The notes under the pieces are model-generated. The model made no database searches. It was not told the DNA's origin and saw only the letters and a list, made by a program, of their open reading frames with translations. From contig OZ254081.1 in the NCBI GenBank assembly GCA_965267505.1, positions 372,001-436,000 of the forward strand: 64,000 bases of DNA. Reading direction: 5' to 3'. Each line of letters begins with the position of its first letter. Position 1 is the first letter of the stretch. The position numbers were made by a program, and so were the translations under genes. Of the stretch, positions 43,570 through 52,052 are shown piece after piece. Origin of the DNA: JANQHS01 sp965267505 (GTDB lineage: Bacteria > Bacteroidota > Bacteroidia > Cytophagales > CCMP332).

Positions 43570-45160
43570 TCAGCCCTTCATTTTTTGCTCAAAGTTGGCT
43601 TGGAAGTTAAAGGCCATGGGCATGGAAGATATAATTTATTGCCCTGGCTCAAGAAATGCACCCATCAGCTTGGCTTTTAAACGCTCAGGGCTTTTTAATA
43701 TGCGAGGCATTTCTGATGAAAGATCAGCTGCATTTGTTGCCCTCGGAATAGCTCAAAACACCAAAAACCCTGTCGCAGTCCTTACCACTTCTGGTTCTGC
43801 GGTAGCAAACCTTTTTCCCGCCATTACTGAAGCTTTCTTTAGAGGAATCCCTTTGGTTGTGATCACTGCCGATAGGCCTTCATGGGAAGCAGGGAATTGG
43901 ACTGGCCAAACTATTTTTCAACCTGGTATCTTTGGGAAACATGTTGAGGAAGAATATTCTTTTGGTCCTGAATCTTATAAGGATCAAAATTCAAACCCTT
44001 CAATCAAGGATCTCCCTGAATGCCCTGTCCATATAAATATTTCATTCGAAGAACCATTTTACCCGGAGCCAGAATTTGAGTATAAAATAGATGGAGAGCT
44101 AGTAAGCAAAAAACAACCTGCGCCTTTAAAAGAAAGTGAAATTCCTGATCTGGGAGATGACAAAAGGATCATGATCCTTCTTGGGCAAGGTGAAAGGGAT
44201 CCTGATCTTGACCCAATTCTGGAAAAAATAATATCAGATAAAAAGGCGGTAGTTCTACGTGATGTTTGTTCAAATCAGAGTTTCCAAAAAGGGATGATCA
44301 GCAATTTTGATCTTTTCAAGATCGACACGCTTCCTAAACCTGATCTGGTTTTAAGCTTTGGAAAGAGCTTGGTTTCAAAAAAATTAAAAACCTTCTTAAG
44401 TAAGGGGGATTTTAAACAGATTCATTTTGGTCAAGAAAAAATTAGCGACCCCTTTAGAAGTTCACCCATTAATCTTTCCCACTATTCGAAGGAGGAGCTT
44501 AATGATCAGGTTTTAAAATCTGGCAACAAAGAATTTGGCAAGTCATTCCTCCAGGAGGAAGAAGCTATAGAAGCCAGGTTTGATGAAATTGATCAAAAGG
44601 TCTTAACCGAGCTTCTGGCCTACAAAACCCTTATTGCAAAGATCCCCGAAAACTCCGTCGTCCATTTGGCAAACAGCATGGCAGTAAGGTATGCAGGTTT
44701 TTTTCAGAAAACCTTAAGCAAGCATAAGGTTGAATGCAATCGGGGAACAAGCGGAATTGACGGATGTCTTAGCACCGCTGTTGGTTCTGCAATTACCGAC
44801 CCCGGTCAAGGTCATTTTCTATTCATTGGAGATCAGGCATTTTTCTACGATATGAATATTCTTTGGTCGGGACTTTTGCCAGATAATCTTAGCGTCTTCC
44901 TTTTTAACAATGCAGGTGGTGGAATTTTTGAATTGATAAAAGGCCCAGCAGCGCAACCTGAATTCGAAGAGTTATTCTATTTAAAACAAAAGAGGAATGC
45001 CGAGGGTATTTCTAAAGAGCTGGGTATTGAATATGAAAGAATCAATTCGCCTGAGGATCTGTTTAACCTTGGAAATTTCGCTACCCGGACAAATATTTGC
45101 GAAATATTTACTGACCGAGGCGAAAACCTTCGGACATTTGAAAAATTGAAAAAAGCATAG
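43556..45160 (+). CDS. menD: 2-Succinyl-5-enolpyruvyl-6-hydroxy-3-cyclohexene-1-carboxylate synthase
   Basis: Thiamin-diphosphate enzyme of menaquinone synthesis joining isochorismate and 2-oxoglutarate. Of 534 residues, the N-terminal ThDP domain shows CPGSRNAPISLAF and the activating Glu in ISDERSAAFVALG. The C-terminal cofactor domain shows NRGTSGIDGCLSTAVG, FIGDQAFFYDMN and NNAGGGIFELI. The middle domain is somewhat divergent and short. The ATG at 43556 lies in the end of menF (14-base overlap) and menB follows after two bases. Confidence 0.97.
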   Translation: MPWNNQPFIFCSKLAWKLKAMGMEDIIYCPGSRNAPISLAFKRSGLFNMRGISDERSAAFVALGIAQNTKNPVAVLTTSGSAVANLFPAITEAFFRGIPLVVITADRPSWEAGNWTGQTIFQPGIFGKHVEEEYSFGPESYKDQNSNPSIKDLPECPVHINISFEEPFYPEPEFEYKIDGELVSKKQPAPLKESEIPDLGDDKRIMILLGQGERDPDLDPILEKIISDKKAVVLRDVCSNQSFQKGMISNFDLFKIDTLPKPDLVLSFGKSLVSKKLKTFLSKGDFKQIHFGQEKISDPFRSSPINLSHYSKEELNDQVLKSGNKEFGKSFLQEEEAIEARFDEIDQKVLTELLAYKTLIAKIPENSVVHLANSMAVRYAGFFQKTLSKHKVECNRGTSGIDGCLSTAVGSAITDPGQGHFLFIGDQAFFYDMNILWSGLLPDNLSVFLFNNAGGGIFELIKGPAAQPEFEELFYLKQKRNAEGISKELGIEYERINSPEDLFNLGNFATRTNICEIFTDRGENLRTFEKLKKA

Positions 45161-45162
45161 GA

Positions 45163-45987
45163 ATGGAAAGCAAATTCAAGTGGGAAATAATTAAAGACTA
45201 TTCGGAGATCATCTTCAGTAAATATGAAGGTATTGCCAAGATCAGCATAAACAGACCAGAAGTGCATAATGCTTTTACGCCTCAAACAGTAAAGGAAATG
45301 ATCGAAGCAATGGATATCTGCAGGGATGACACCTCAATTGGTGCCATCATTATCACTGGAGAAGGAGGAAAAGCTTTTTGCTCAGGTGGAGATCAAAGTG
45401 TGAGAGGTCATGGGGGCTATGTAAGTGAAGGAGATCTTCCCCGATTGAATGTATTGGATCTTCAAAAGCAGATCAGATCAATTCCCAAGGCTGTAATTGC
45501 GATGGTTGCCGGCTGGTCAATAGGAGGTGGACATGTTTTACATGTAGTTTGTGACCTTACTATTGCTGCCGAAAATGCAAGATTTGGGCAAACTGGACCA
45601 AAGGTCGGTTCCTTTGATGGAGGCTTCGGTGCTTCCTATCTTGCAAGAATTGTTGGGCAGAAAAAAGCCAGAGAAATCTGGTTTCTATGCGATCAATACG
45701 ACGCTGAGGAAGCTTTGAATATGGGATTGGTCAATAAAGTGGTTCCTCTTGAGCAGCTTGAAGAGGTAACGGTAGAATGGTGTAAAAAGGTAATGGAGAA
45801 AAGTCCATTAGCAATTCGAATGCTAAAAACAGCCTTTAATGCCGATCTGGATGGGCAGGCAGGTCTTCAGGAACTTGCAGGGAATGCCACCTTGTTGTAC
45901 TACCTAAGCGACGAAGCGAAAGAAGGAAAAAATGCTTTCCTTGAAAAAAGGAAGCCCGACTTTTCAAAATTTCCAAAATTCCCATAA
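45163..45987 (+). CDS. menB: 1,4-Dihydroxy-2-naphthoyl-CoA synthase
   Basis: Crotonase-fold enzyme that closes the second ring of the naphthoquinone from succinylbenzoyl-CoA. It has 274 residues. Family marks are FCSGGDQSVRGHGGYV, GWSIGGGHVLHVVCDLTIA, FGQTGPKVGSFDGGFGASYL and the C-terminal KRKPDFSKFPKFP. It is two bases after menD and nine before the ACBP gene. menC, menE and menA are not in the window. Confidence 0.97.
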   Translation: MESKFKWEIIKDYSEIIFSKYEGIAKISINRPEVHNAFTPQTVKEMIEAMDICRDDTSIGAIIITGEGGKAFCSGGDQSVRGHGGYVSEGDLPRLNVLDLQKQIRSIPKAVIAMVAGWSIGGGHVLHVVCDLTIAAENARFGQTGPKVGSFDGGFGASYLARIVGQKKAREIWFLCDQYDAEEALNMGLVNKVVPLEQLEEVTVEWCKKVMEKSPLAIRMLKTAFNADLDGQAGLQELAGNATLLYYLSDEAKEGKNAFLEKRKPDFSKFPKFP

Positions 45988-45996
45988 ACCAAAAAG

Positions 45997-46251
45997 ATGA
46001 ATTTCGAAGAAGCACAGGAAAGGGTAAAGAACTTATCTCAAAGACCAGATAATTCAGAACTTTTAAAACTATATGCTCTATTCAAGCAAGCTAGTGAAGG
46101 GGATAATAACGGCGAACCCCCTAATAACCCTTTTGATTTTGCCGCAACAGCAAAATTCAATGCCTGGAAAGAGATAGCTGGAAAAGAAAGCTCAGAAGCA
46201 GAAAATGAATACATAGCTCTTGTCCAGGAGCTTGTTGAAAAATACGGCTGA
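45997..46251 (+). CDS. Acyl-CoA-binding protein
   Basis: An 84-residue four-helix acyl-CoA-binding protein (ACBP family). LLKLYALFKQASEGDNN and AKFNAWKEIAGKES carry the conserved Tyr, Lys and Trp that contact CoA. It is full length for the family (about 85-90). It lies nine bases after menB on the same strand, so it is probably cotranscribed with the menaquinone genes. It may buffer long-chain acyl-CoA or CoA-bound quinone precursors; the latter is speculation. It ends four bases before the convergent reductase gene. Confidence 0.9.
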   Translation: MNFEEAQERVKNLSQRPDNSELLKLYALFKQASEGDNNGEPPNNPFDFAATAKFNAWKEIAGKESSEAENEYIALVQELVEKYG

Positions 46252-46255
46252 GCCT

Positions 46256-46792
46256 CTAGGCTTTTAAAGAGTATTCAATATTTAGGATTCCACCCGAAAA
46301 GGGCTCCACTTTCCTAAGAGCCCAATTTGAATCGCCTTCATGCCCTCCGAACAAAGGGATTCCCTCTCCTATCATTACCGGTACAATGGTAACCAGGATC
46401 TCATCTATCAAATTCAGGGAAAGAAAATCTGAAATAACCCTTCCGCCCCCAACTACCCAAATATCCTTCCCTTCCGAATTTCTCAATTCCTCAGCATTTT
46501 CTCTATCCACTCCATCCCAAAGAACTGTATTTGGGGTAAAGATTTTTAGATCCTTATTCCTTGTCAGCACGATACAGCTACAATTAGCGTAGGGCCATTC
46601 GGCCCCGGATTCACGGACAAAATCATAAGTTTTTCTGCCCATTAACACCACTCCTATTCCCTCATAGAAATCTCCATAGCCATAATCTGCCCCTTCTTCA
46701 TGGGGAAAATTTTCCAACCAATCCAAACCTTCGTCTTTTCGGGCGATGTATCCATCAAGGGACTGAGCGATATACAATTTGAATTTTCTCAT
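46256..46792 (-). CDS. Dihydrofolate reductase family protein (RibD C-terminal-like)
   Basis: A 178-residue NADPH-dependent reductase fold. KLYIAQSLDGYIARKDEGLDWL, GVVLMGRKTYDFV and IWVVGGGRVISDFL are the hallmark segments of the stand-alone RibD_C/YyaP-like group. It is not the folate-pathway DHFR itself, and the substrate is unknown. It starts two bases after the stop of the DMT transporter, so the two are cotranscribed. Riboflavin synthase lies 15 kb away with no evident link. Confidence 0.85.
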   Translation of the reverse strand: MRKFKLYIAQSLDGYIARKDEGLDWLENFPHEEGADYGYGDFYEGIGVVLMGRKTYDFVRESGAEWPYANCSCIVLTRNKDLKIFTPNTVLWDGVDRENAEELRNSEGKDIWVVGGGRVISDFLSLNLIDEILVTIVPVMIGEGIPLFGGHEGDSNWALRKVEPFSGGILNIEYSLKA

Positions 46793-46794
46793 AG

Positions 46795-47661
46795 CTATAA
46801 ATTTAGTTTGATCCTTTTGTGGTAGATATTTAAGAGGACACCGGATAAAAGCACAATCATTCCTAGCAATACTTTCCAGGTATAGGTTTCATGGAAAAGG
46901 AATATTCCAAAGCCAAGAGCGAAAACCAACCCAAAGTAGTTTACTGACGAAACTTTAGCTGAACTATCGTTATGGTAGGCCTTTGTCATATAGTATTGTG
47001 CAGATTGAGTCAAAAGGCCGATCATCAATAGGTAGAACCAATCCCAACCTATTGGTGTGACCCATTCAAAGAAACTCCAAACGCCACAAATGGGAAGAGC
47101 AACAAGTGGGAAATAAAGAATGATCACCATGGGATGATCGCTTTCCTTCATTTTTCGGATGCTATTGTAAGCTATCCCTGAAAAAAATGCAGACCCTACC
47201 CCCATCAGAAAATAGGTCCAGGAGATCCTTGGGTCAAAACCCTTAACCATAATTACCCCAAGCAAGGCGATCCCAAAGAAAAACCATTGAATGGGTCTGA
47301 CTCTTTCCGAAAGCATAATAATCCCAAAAAGTGCCGTGAACAAAGGGGTTAAGTATCTTATCGTCACTGCCGAACCCAGAGGAATATTTTGCAGAGTTGA
47401 AAAGAAGAGGATCAAGGCAAGAGCTCCGAAAATCCCTCTCATGAGCAAATACTTCCTTTGATTCCCTAGTGGGTTCAATCCAAGGTATTTGATAAATGCG
47501 CCCGAGATCACCAAGGAGATCAAGGACCGAAAGAAAATGATCTCCATTACCGGAATATGAGTAACCAGTTTTACGAAGACATTCATGAGAACAAAAAGGA
47601 AAGTAGCTATGAGCATATATTGAACTCCTTTGCTAAACCCTCTTTCGCTTTCATTTCTCAT
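46795..47661 (-). CDS. DMT/EamA family transporter
   Basis: A 288-residue inner-membrane protein with ten predicted helices in two EamA repeats (FVLMNVFVKLV to IIMLSERVRPIQWFF, and YFLMGVGSAFFSGIAYNSI to the end). DMT carriers export or import metabolites; the substrate is unknown. ATG at 47661 is preferred. A TTG at 47673 is also open, but it lies inside a promoter-like TTGCTTTG sequence. Divergent from the glycosyltransferase gene. Confidence 0.88.
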   Translation of the reverse strand: MRNESERGFSKGVQYMLIATFLFVLMNVFVKLVTHIPVMEIIFFRSLISLVISGAFIKYLGLNPLGNQRKYLLMRGIFGALALILFFSTLQNIPLGSAVTIRYLTPLFTALFGIIMLSERVRPIQWFFFGIALLGVIMVKGFDPRISWTYFLMGVGSAFFSGIAYNSIRKMKESDHPMVIILYFPLVALPICGVWSFFEWVTPIGWDWFYLLMIGLLTQSAQYYMTKAYHNDSSAKVSSVNYFGLVFALGFGIFLFHETYTWKVLLGMIVLLSGVLLNIYHKRIKLNL

Positions 47662-47722
47662 CCCGCAAAGCAAATGATTTTGCTGGATTTGGGTATTTTG
47701 GGCCTTAATTAAAAAGTGATCG

Positions 47723-48649
47723 ATGATCTCTATTGTGGTTCCGGTATTTATGGGCGAGTCTAGTTTGGATCAATTGGCTAAAAGGGTTCAAGAAGCAATG
47801 AATTCTGAAGGTCTTGATTATGAACTAATACTTGTGAACGATGCAAGCCCTGATAAAAGTTGGAATAAGATCATTGAATTGGCTGAAAAGGATAGCAAAA
47901 TATCTGGGATTAACCTTTCCAAAAATTTTGGACAACACCCCGCCATTTTCGCTGGTTGTAGCAAAGCAAAAGGTTCTCATGTTGTGGTTATGGATTGCGA
48001 TCTTCAGGATGAACCTGAAAATATTCCAGGGCTTTTCAAAAAGCTTAAGTCTGAAGACCTGGATATAGTTTATGCCAAAAGAAAAAAGAGAAAGGACTCA
48101 TTTTTCAAAGTTCTAAGCAACTGGCTTTTTTATTCGATCCTTTCTAAAATGACAGATCTGAAACTAAATCGACATATTGGAAATTTTGGGATCTATTCTA
48201 AACCAGTAATCGAGGAAGCATTAAGGATTTCCTATTACTTTAAAACATTCAGTTTCACTGTCCGTTGGCTTGGATTCAAAAGTGCAGAATTGGAAGTCGA
48301 GCATTCAAAACGCTTCGATGGCAAATCAAGCTATACCCTTGGGAAACTCTTTAAACTGGGCGAAAATATAGCTCTGAGTTATTCCAACAAGCCTCTTCGC
48401 TTAAGCTATAAAATGGGCTTTTTTATTTCCTTTCTTTCCTTTTTCCTGGGAATGGTATACATAGCACTATATCTCATTGGGTACATTGAAGTTCCGGGTT
48501 TTGCAAGTATTATTCTTTCCATTTGGCTACTGGGAGGGCTTTCAATTTTCTTTATTGGGGTGATCGGGCTTTACCTCGAAAAAGTATTTGAGGGCTCCAA
48601 AGGCAAACCATTTTTCATTATTTCAGAAGAAACCAAGAAAACCGAATGA
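47723..48649 (+). CDS. Family 2 glycosyltransferase (GtrB/ArnC/DPM1-like)
   Basis: A 308-residue membrane glycosyltransferase. The GT-A domain has VVPVFMGESSL, ILVNDASPDKSW and the metal-binding MDCDLQDEPENI (about residues 90-101). Two C-terminal hydrophobic helices (about 230-250 and 265-290) anchor it. This layout normally moves a sugar onto undecaprenyl phosphate. The stop overlaps the acyltransferase start (ATGA), and with the aminotransferase it forms a three-gene sugar unit. The sugar is not known. Confidence 0.9.
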   Translation: MISIVVPVFMGESSLDQLAKRVQEAMNSEGLDYELILVNDASPDKSWNKIIELAEKDSKISGINLSKNFGQHPAIFAGCSKAKGSHVVVMDCDLQDEPENIPGLFKKLKSEDLDIVYAKRKKRKDSFFKVLSNWLFYSILSKMTDLKLNRHIGNFGIYSKPVIEEALRISYYFKTFSFTVRWLGFKSAELEVEHSKRFDGKSSYTLGKLFKLGENIALSYSNKPLRLSYKMGFFISFLSFFLGMVYIALYLIGYIEVPGFASIILSIWLLGGLSIFFIGVIGLYLEKVFEGSKGKPFFIISEETKKTE

Positions 48650-49437
48650 GCCATGCCAACATAGATGCTGAAGAGATAATCCTGGGCAAGGGAGTTCAGA
48701 TTGACCCTAGCGCAAAGATCTCAGGATTGAATGGGAAAGCTAAAAAAGTTGTGATCGGTGACCATAGCTATATCGGGGCAAGGGTACAGATCATGGTTGA
48801 TGATTTTAATCTTGGGGACTATGGAAGAATTCATCACTCGATTAATATCCATGGCTCTGAACCCTGTTCCATAGGTCATAATGCATGGATAGGTCAGTAT
48901 AGTATTTTGGATTGCCAGGGAGGCCTGGAGATCCAGAATAACTGTGGCATTGGAGCTCATTCTCAACTCTGGTCTCATATCCGGTACGGAGATACCCTGG
49001 AAGGCTGCAGATTCAAATCGGAAAAGAAGTTGGAAGTAGGAAATGATGTTTGGTTCGTGGGCCATTGCATTGTTTCTCCAATAAAAGCCGCTGATAAAAG
49101 CATGGCGTTGGTGGGTTCGGTCGTGACCCGCGACATGGAGGAGAATCAGATCTATGCTGGAAATCCTGCTAAGTCCATATCAGAAAAAGTAGGGTTCCAA
49201 TTTGAAAAACGGTCTGTAGATGAAAAACTTAAAGACCTAAAAGACCATCTAGAAAACTCAGGTATTTCAAAGGAAAATATTGAAATAGTTGAAAGATTGG
49301 ACCAGGTCCAAAATGACGAAAGATCATATTTTGTTATTGAGGAACGAGCCTATACCAAAAAGGGAAATAAGGATGAGATTGAGTTTATGAAATACCTACT
49401 ATCCGAAAAAGCCAAATTCATTCCATTAGCCAATTGA
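48646..49437 (+). CDS. Hexapeptide-repeat (left-handed beta-helix) acyltransferase-like protein
   Basis: A 263-residue protein. Residues 1-180 form a left-handed beta-helix with hexapeptide turns (IGDHSYIGARVQI, SIGHNAWIGQYSIL, VGNDVWFVGHCIV) and the closing YAGNPAKSIS common in sugar O/N-acyltransferases. Residues 185-263 form a separate helical tail that I do not recognise. It probably acetylates the amino sugar made by the next gene's product. It overlaps both neighbours (ATGA with the glycosyltransferase, TTGA with rffA). Confidence 0.8.
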   Translation: MSHANIDAEEIILGKGVQIDPSAKISGLNGKAKKVVIGDHSYIGARVQIMVDDFNLGDYGRIHHSINIHGSEPCSIGHNAWIGQYSILDCQGGLEIQNNCGIGAHSQLWSHIRYGDTLEGCRFKSEKKLEVGNDVWFVGHCIVSPIKAADKSMALVGSVVTRDMEENQIYAGNPAKSISEKVGFQFEKRSVDEKLKDLKDHLENSGISKENIEIVERLDQVQNDERSYFVIEERAYTKKGNKDEIEFMKYLLSEKAKFIPLAN

Positions 49438-50558
49438 TCCCTTTTAACAAACCCTACTTTACCGGAAAAGAACTCAGCTATATCCGAGAGGCTGTTGAAA
49501 AGAACTTCCATTTGAGCGGAAATGGCCCCTTCACTCGTGAGGTTCAAAATAGTTTTGAAGATAGCTTGGGAAGCAGGAAATGCCTTTTGACTCATTCTTG
49601 CACTGCCTCCCTTGAAATGTCGGCATTACTCTTTAACATAGGTCCCGGTGATGAAGTAATTATGCCTTCATACACTTTTGTCTCCACCGCTAATGCTTTT
49701 GCTCTAAGGGGAGCCAGGATCATTTTCATTGACAGTAGAAGTGACCACCCGGGGATGGATGAGCGAAAGGCAATAAATGCAATCAGCGATAGAACTAAGG
49801 CCATGGTTGCTGTACACTATGCCGGGGTTGCTTGCGATATGGATCCCATTCTTAATGCCTGTAAAGAAAAAAATATCCCGATTGTTGAAGATGCTGCTCA
49901 TTCCATCAGCAGTTTCTATAAAGACAAAACCCTTGGAAGTTTAGGCGACCTTGGTTGCTTTTCCTTCCATGAAACAAAGAATATAATCTCCGGAGAAGGA
50001 GGAATGTTGGCGATCAACAATTCCGAGTTCGTAGAAAGAGCTGAGATCCTTTGGGAGAAAGGAACCAATAGACAAGCTTTTTTCAGGGGAGAAGTAGATA
50101 AATACAATTGGGTAGACTTGGGTTCAAGTTTCCTTCCTTCAGATTCAGTTGCGGCAATTTTAAAGGCACAGCTTGAAAAAATTGAAGATATCCAATCACA
50201 AAGAATCAGGATCTGGAATAAATATAATAGCTCTTTTCAGGAGCTTAAAAGATCAGGTGTAGGCCTTCCTTTCATTCCTGAATATGCAAGCCAAAATGGC
50301 CATATGTTTTATTTGGTTCTTAACTCACTGGAAGAAAGGACCAGACTAGCAGCTCATCTAAAGCAAAAAGGAGTTCTAGCTGTTTTTCACTATCAAGATC
50401 TGAATTCAAGCCCTTATTTTAAGGATCGAGCAAGTAGCATTGATCTTAAGAATTCCTTAAGGTATACCGATCAATTATTGAGGCTACCCCTGTTCTATGA
50501 ATTGAAGCAAGAAGAACAGGATCACATTATTACCGAGGTGATAGAATTCTTTAGCTGA
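49434..50558 (+). CDS. rffA: dTDP-4-amino-4,6-dideoxygalactose transaminase (RffA/WecE type)
   Basis: PLP aminotransferase (374 residues) that turns dTDP-4-keto-6-deoxyglucose into dTDP-4-amino-4,6-dideoxygalactose. The sequence follows WecE closely: TRE-QNSF, LLTHSCTASLEM, GDEVIMPSYTFVSTANAF, VHYAGVACDM, VEDAA and CFSFHETKNI with the PLP lysine Lys182. The start is TTG at 49434 overlapping the upstream TGA. Genes making the dTDP-keto sugar (rmlA, rmlB) are not in the window, so the substrate must come from elsewhere. Confidence 0.92.
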   Translation: MIPFNKPYFTGKELSYIREAVEKNFHLSGNGPFTREVQNSFEDSLGSRKCLLTHSCTASLEMSALLFNIGPGDEVIMPSYTFVSTANAFALRGARIIFIDSRSDHPGMDERKAINAISDRTKAMVAVHYAGVACDMDPILNACKEKNIPIVEDAAHSISSFYKDKTLGSLGDLGCFSFHETKNIISGEGGMLAINNSEFVERAEILWEKGTNRQAFFRGEVDKYNWVDLGSSFLPSDSVAAILKAQLEKIEDIQSQRIRIWNKYNSSFQELKRSGVGLPFIPEYASQNGHMFYLVLNSLEERTRLAAHLKQKGVLAVFHYQDLNSSPYFKDRASSIDLKNSLRYTDQLLRLPLFYELKQEEQDHIITEVIEFFS

Positions 50559-50616
50559 AAGCCTTTCCCTTTTAAAATTCAATCAACAGAATACAGAAAT
50601 ATGCAATTTTACTTTC

Positions 50617-51327
50617 ATGAATAAGGCTCCCTGGTTTTACATGCCTGTTCCTGAAAGCCATACCCTTTCAGAGGAAGAAAGTATCCATGCGATAAAGGTC
50701 CTTAGGAAAAGAGTTGGAGATGAAATTCTTGGATTTGATGGAAAGGGAAAATTGTATGATCTAAGGATAGCAAATGTCCAGGGAAAGCTTTGTGAGGTGG
50801 ATATCTTAAAAGAGGAGTCCGTCCCAAGGCCATATAAAGAGGAATTGATCCTTGGAATCGCACCCCCAAAGAGCAATGAAAGGATCGCTACTCTGGTTGA
50901 AAAGCTTACTGAAATCGGAATTGATGAGGTCCATTTTCTAAAAAGCGACCGTTCTGAAAGAAAAGAGGTTAATTTCAATAGGGTCCAAAGAGTGGTGCTT
51001 GCCGCAGCAAAGCAGTGTGGATCGGCCTATCTTCCCAAATTTGGCCCTATGATAGATTTTCTGGATTGGACCGAAAAGTGCAAAACAGAAGGACGATATA
51101 TCTGCCACCTCCCCTTTTCCGAAGAACCAAAGTATCTAGGATCAGAAATTGAAGGCTCAAAATCAAATTCAATATTAATTGGCCCTGAAGGAGACTTTTC
51201 AGCCGATGAGCTTAGCGTAGCTAAAAAATTTGGTTTTAAGTCAGCTTCACTTGGACCTCAGGTATTACGGACAGAAACTGCAGGAATCGTTGCATGCACT
51301 TTAGCCAGATCAAAATCGTTAAGCTGA
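50617..51327 (+). CDS. rsmE: 16S rRNA (uracil-1498-N3)-methyltransferase
   Basis: SPOUT-class methyltransferase that modifies U1498 in the small ribosomal subunit. It has 236 residues: an N-terminal PUA-like part (SLSEEESIHAIKVLRKRVGDE), then the knot region with KLTEIGIDEVHFLKSDRS, AAAKQCGSAYLPKF, ILIGPEGDFSADEL and LGPQVLRTETAGIVA. The length is normal. It ends one base before the DUF4159 gene, a frequent Bacteroidota pairing. Confidence 0.96.
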   Translation: MNKAPWFYMPVPESHTLSEEESIHAIKVLRKRVGDEILGFDGKGKLYDLRIANVQGKLCEVDILKEESVPRPYKEELILGIAPPKSNERIATLVEKLTEIGIDEVHFLKSDRSERKEVNFNRVQRVVLAAAKQCGSAYLPKFGPMIDFLDWTEKCKTEGRYICHLPFSEEPKYLGSEIEGSKSNSILIGPEGDFSADELSVAKKFGFKSASLGPQVLRTETAGIVACTLARSKSLS

Positions 51328-51328
51328 A

Positions 51329-51976
51329 ATGAGGATATTATTTATTGCTCTACTATTCTTTGCCAATCTGGGCCAAGCCCAAACCCAATTGAAATTTGCC
51401 AAATTGAAATACGATGGCGGTGGAGATTGGTATGCCAATAAAACTTCACTCCCAAATCTTGCAGCATTTTGCAATAAGAATCTGCTTACAAGGATCTCTA
51501 TTCAGGATGAAATGGTCCACGTAGGAAGTAGGGATATTTTTCTATACCCATTTGTACATATGACCGGACATGGAAATGTACTATTCTCTTACTCCGACGC
51601 TGAAAATCTCAGGCAATACTTGATAGGAGGAGGCTTCCTGCATATTGATGATAATTATGGTCTTGACCCATTCGTTCGCTCAGAATTAAAAAAGGTTTTT
51701 CCAGAGCATGAACTGGTGGAGATTCCCTGGGAACATCCGATTTACCATCAGAAATATGAATTCCCCAATGGATTACCCAAGGTTCATGAACATGACGGAA
51801 ATGCTCCTCAGGGATTTGGGATCATCCATGAAGGGAGATTGGTGGTATTCTATTCCTATGAATCGGACCTGGGGAATGGATGGGAGGATCAATCTGTTTA
51901 TAATGATCCTGAAGAGGTCAGGCAACAGGCTTTTAAAATGGGTGCTAATATCGTCCAGTATGCCCTGACCAACTAA
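51329..51976 (+). CDS. DUF4159 domain-containing exported protein
   Basis: A 215-residue protein with a signal peptide at 1-17 (ending LGQAQ). The DUF4159 domain shows KLKYDGGGDWYANKTSL, FVHMTGHGNVLFS, YLIGGGFLHIDDNYGLDPF and the C-terminal YNDPEEVRQQAFKMGAN. The fold resembles glutamine-amidotransferase-like proteins, and the function is unknown. It is one base after rsmE. No terminator is seen after it. Confidence 0.85.
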   Translation: MRILFIALLFFANLGQAQTQLKFAKLKYDGGGDWYANKTSLPNLAAFCNKNLLTRISIQDEMVHVGSRDIFLYPFVHMTGHGNVLFSYSDAENLRQYLIGGGFLHIDDNYGLDPFVRSELKKVFPEHELVEIPWEHPIYHQKYEFPNGLPKVHEHDGNAPQGFGIIHEGRLVVFYSYESDLGNGWEDQSVYNDPEEVRQQAFKMGANIVQYALTN

Positions 51977-52040
51977 TTGCGGCTGATCATTCCTTTGTTG
52001 TAAAAAATCTTTTTATTCTTCCATGCCAGACACCTATCCC

Positions 52041-52048
52041 TATCTTTA
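52041..52048 (+). promoter_or_regulatory. Candidate -7 box TATCTTTA for the SpoIIE gene
   Basis: Matches TAnnTTTG at 7 of 8 positions, four bases before the ATG at 52053; a nearly leaderless transcript would follow. Confidence 0.3.
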
Positions 52049-52052
52049 GATA

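Noticed and set aside
46245..46275. AGCCTCTAGGCT palindrome between ACBP and the reductase as a terminator
   Set aside because: The loop would be only two bases and the T-run is short, so a stable terminator hairpin is unlikely.
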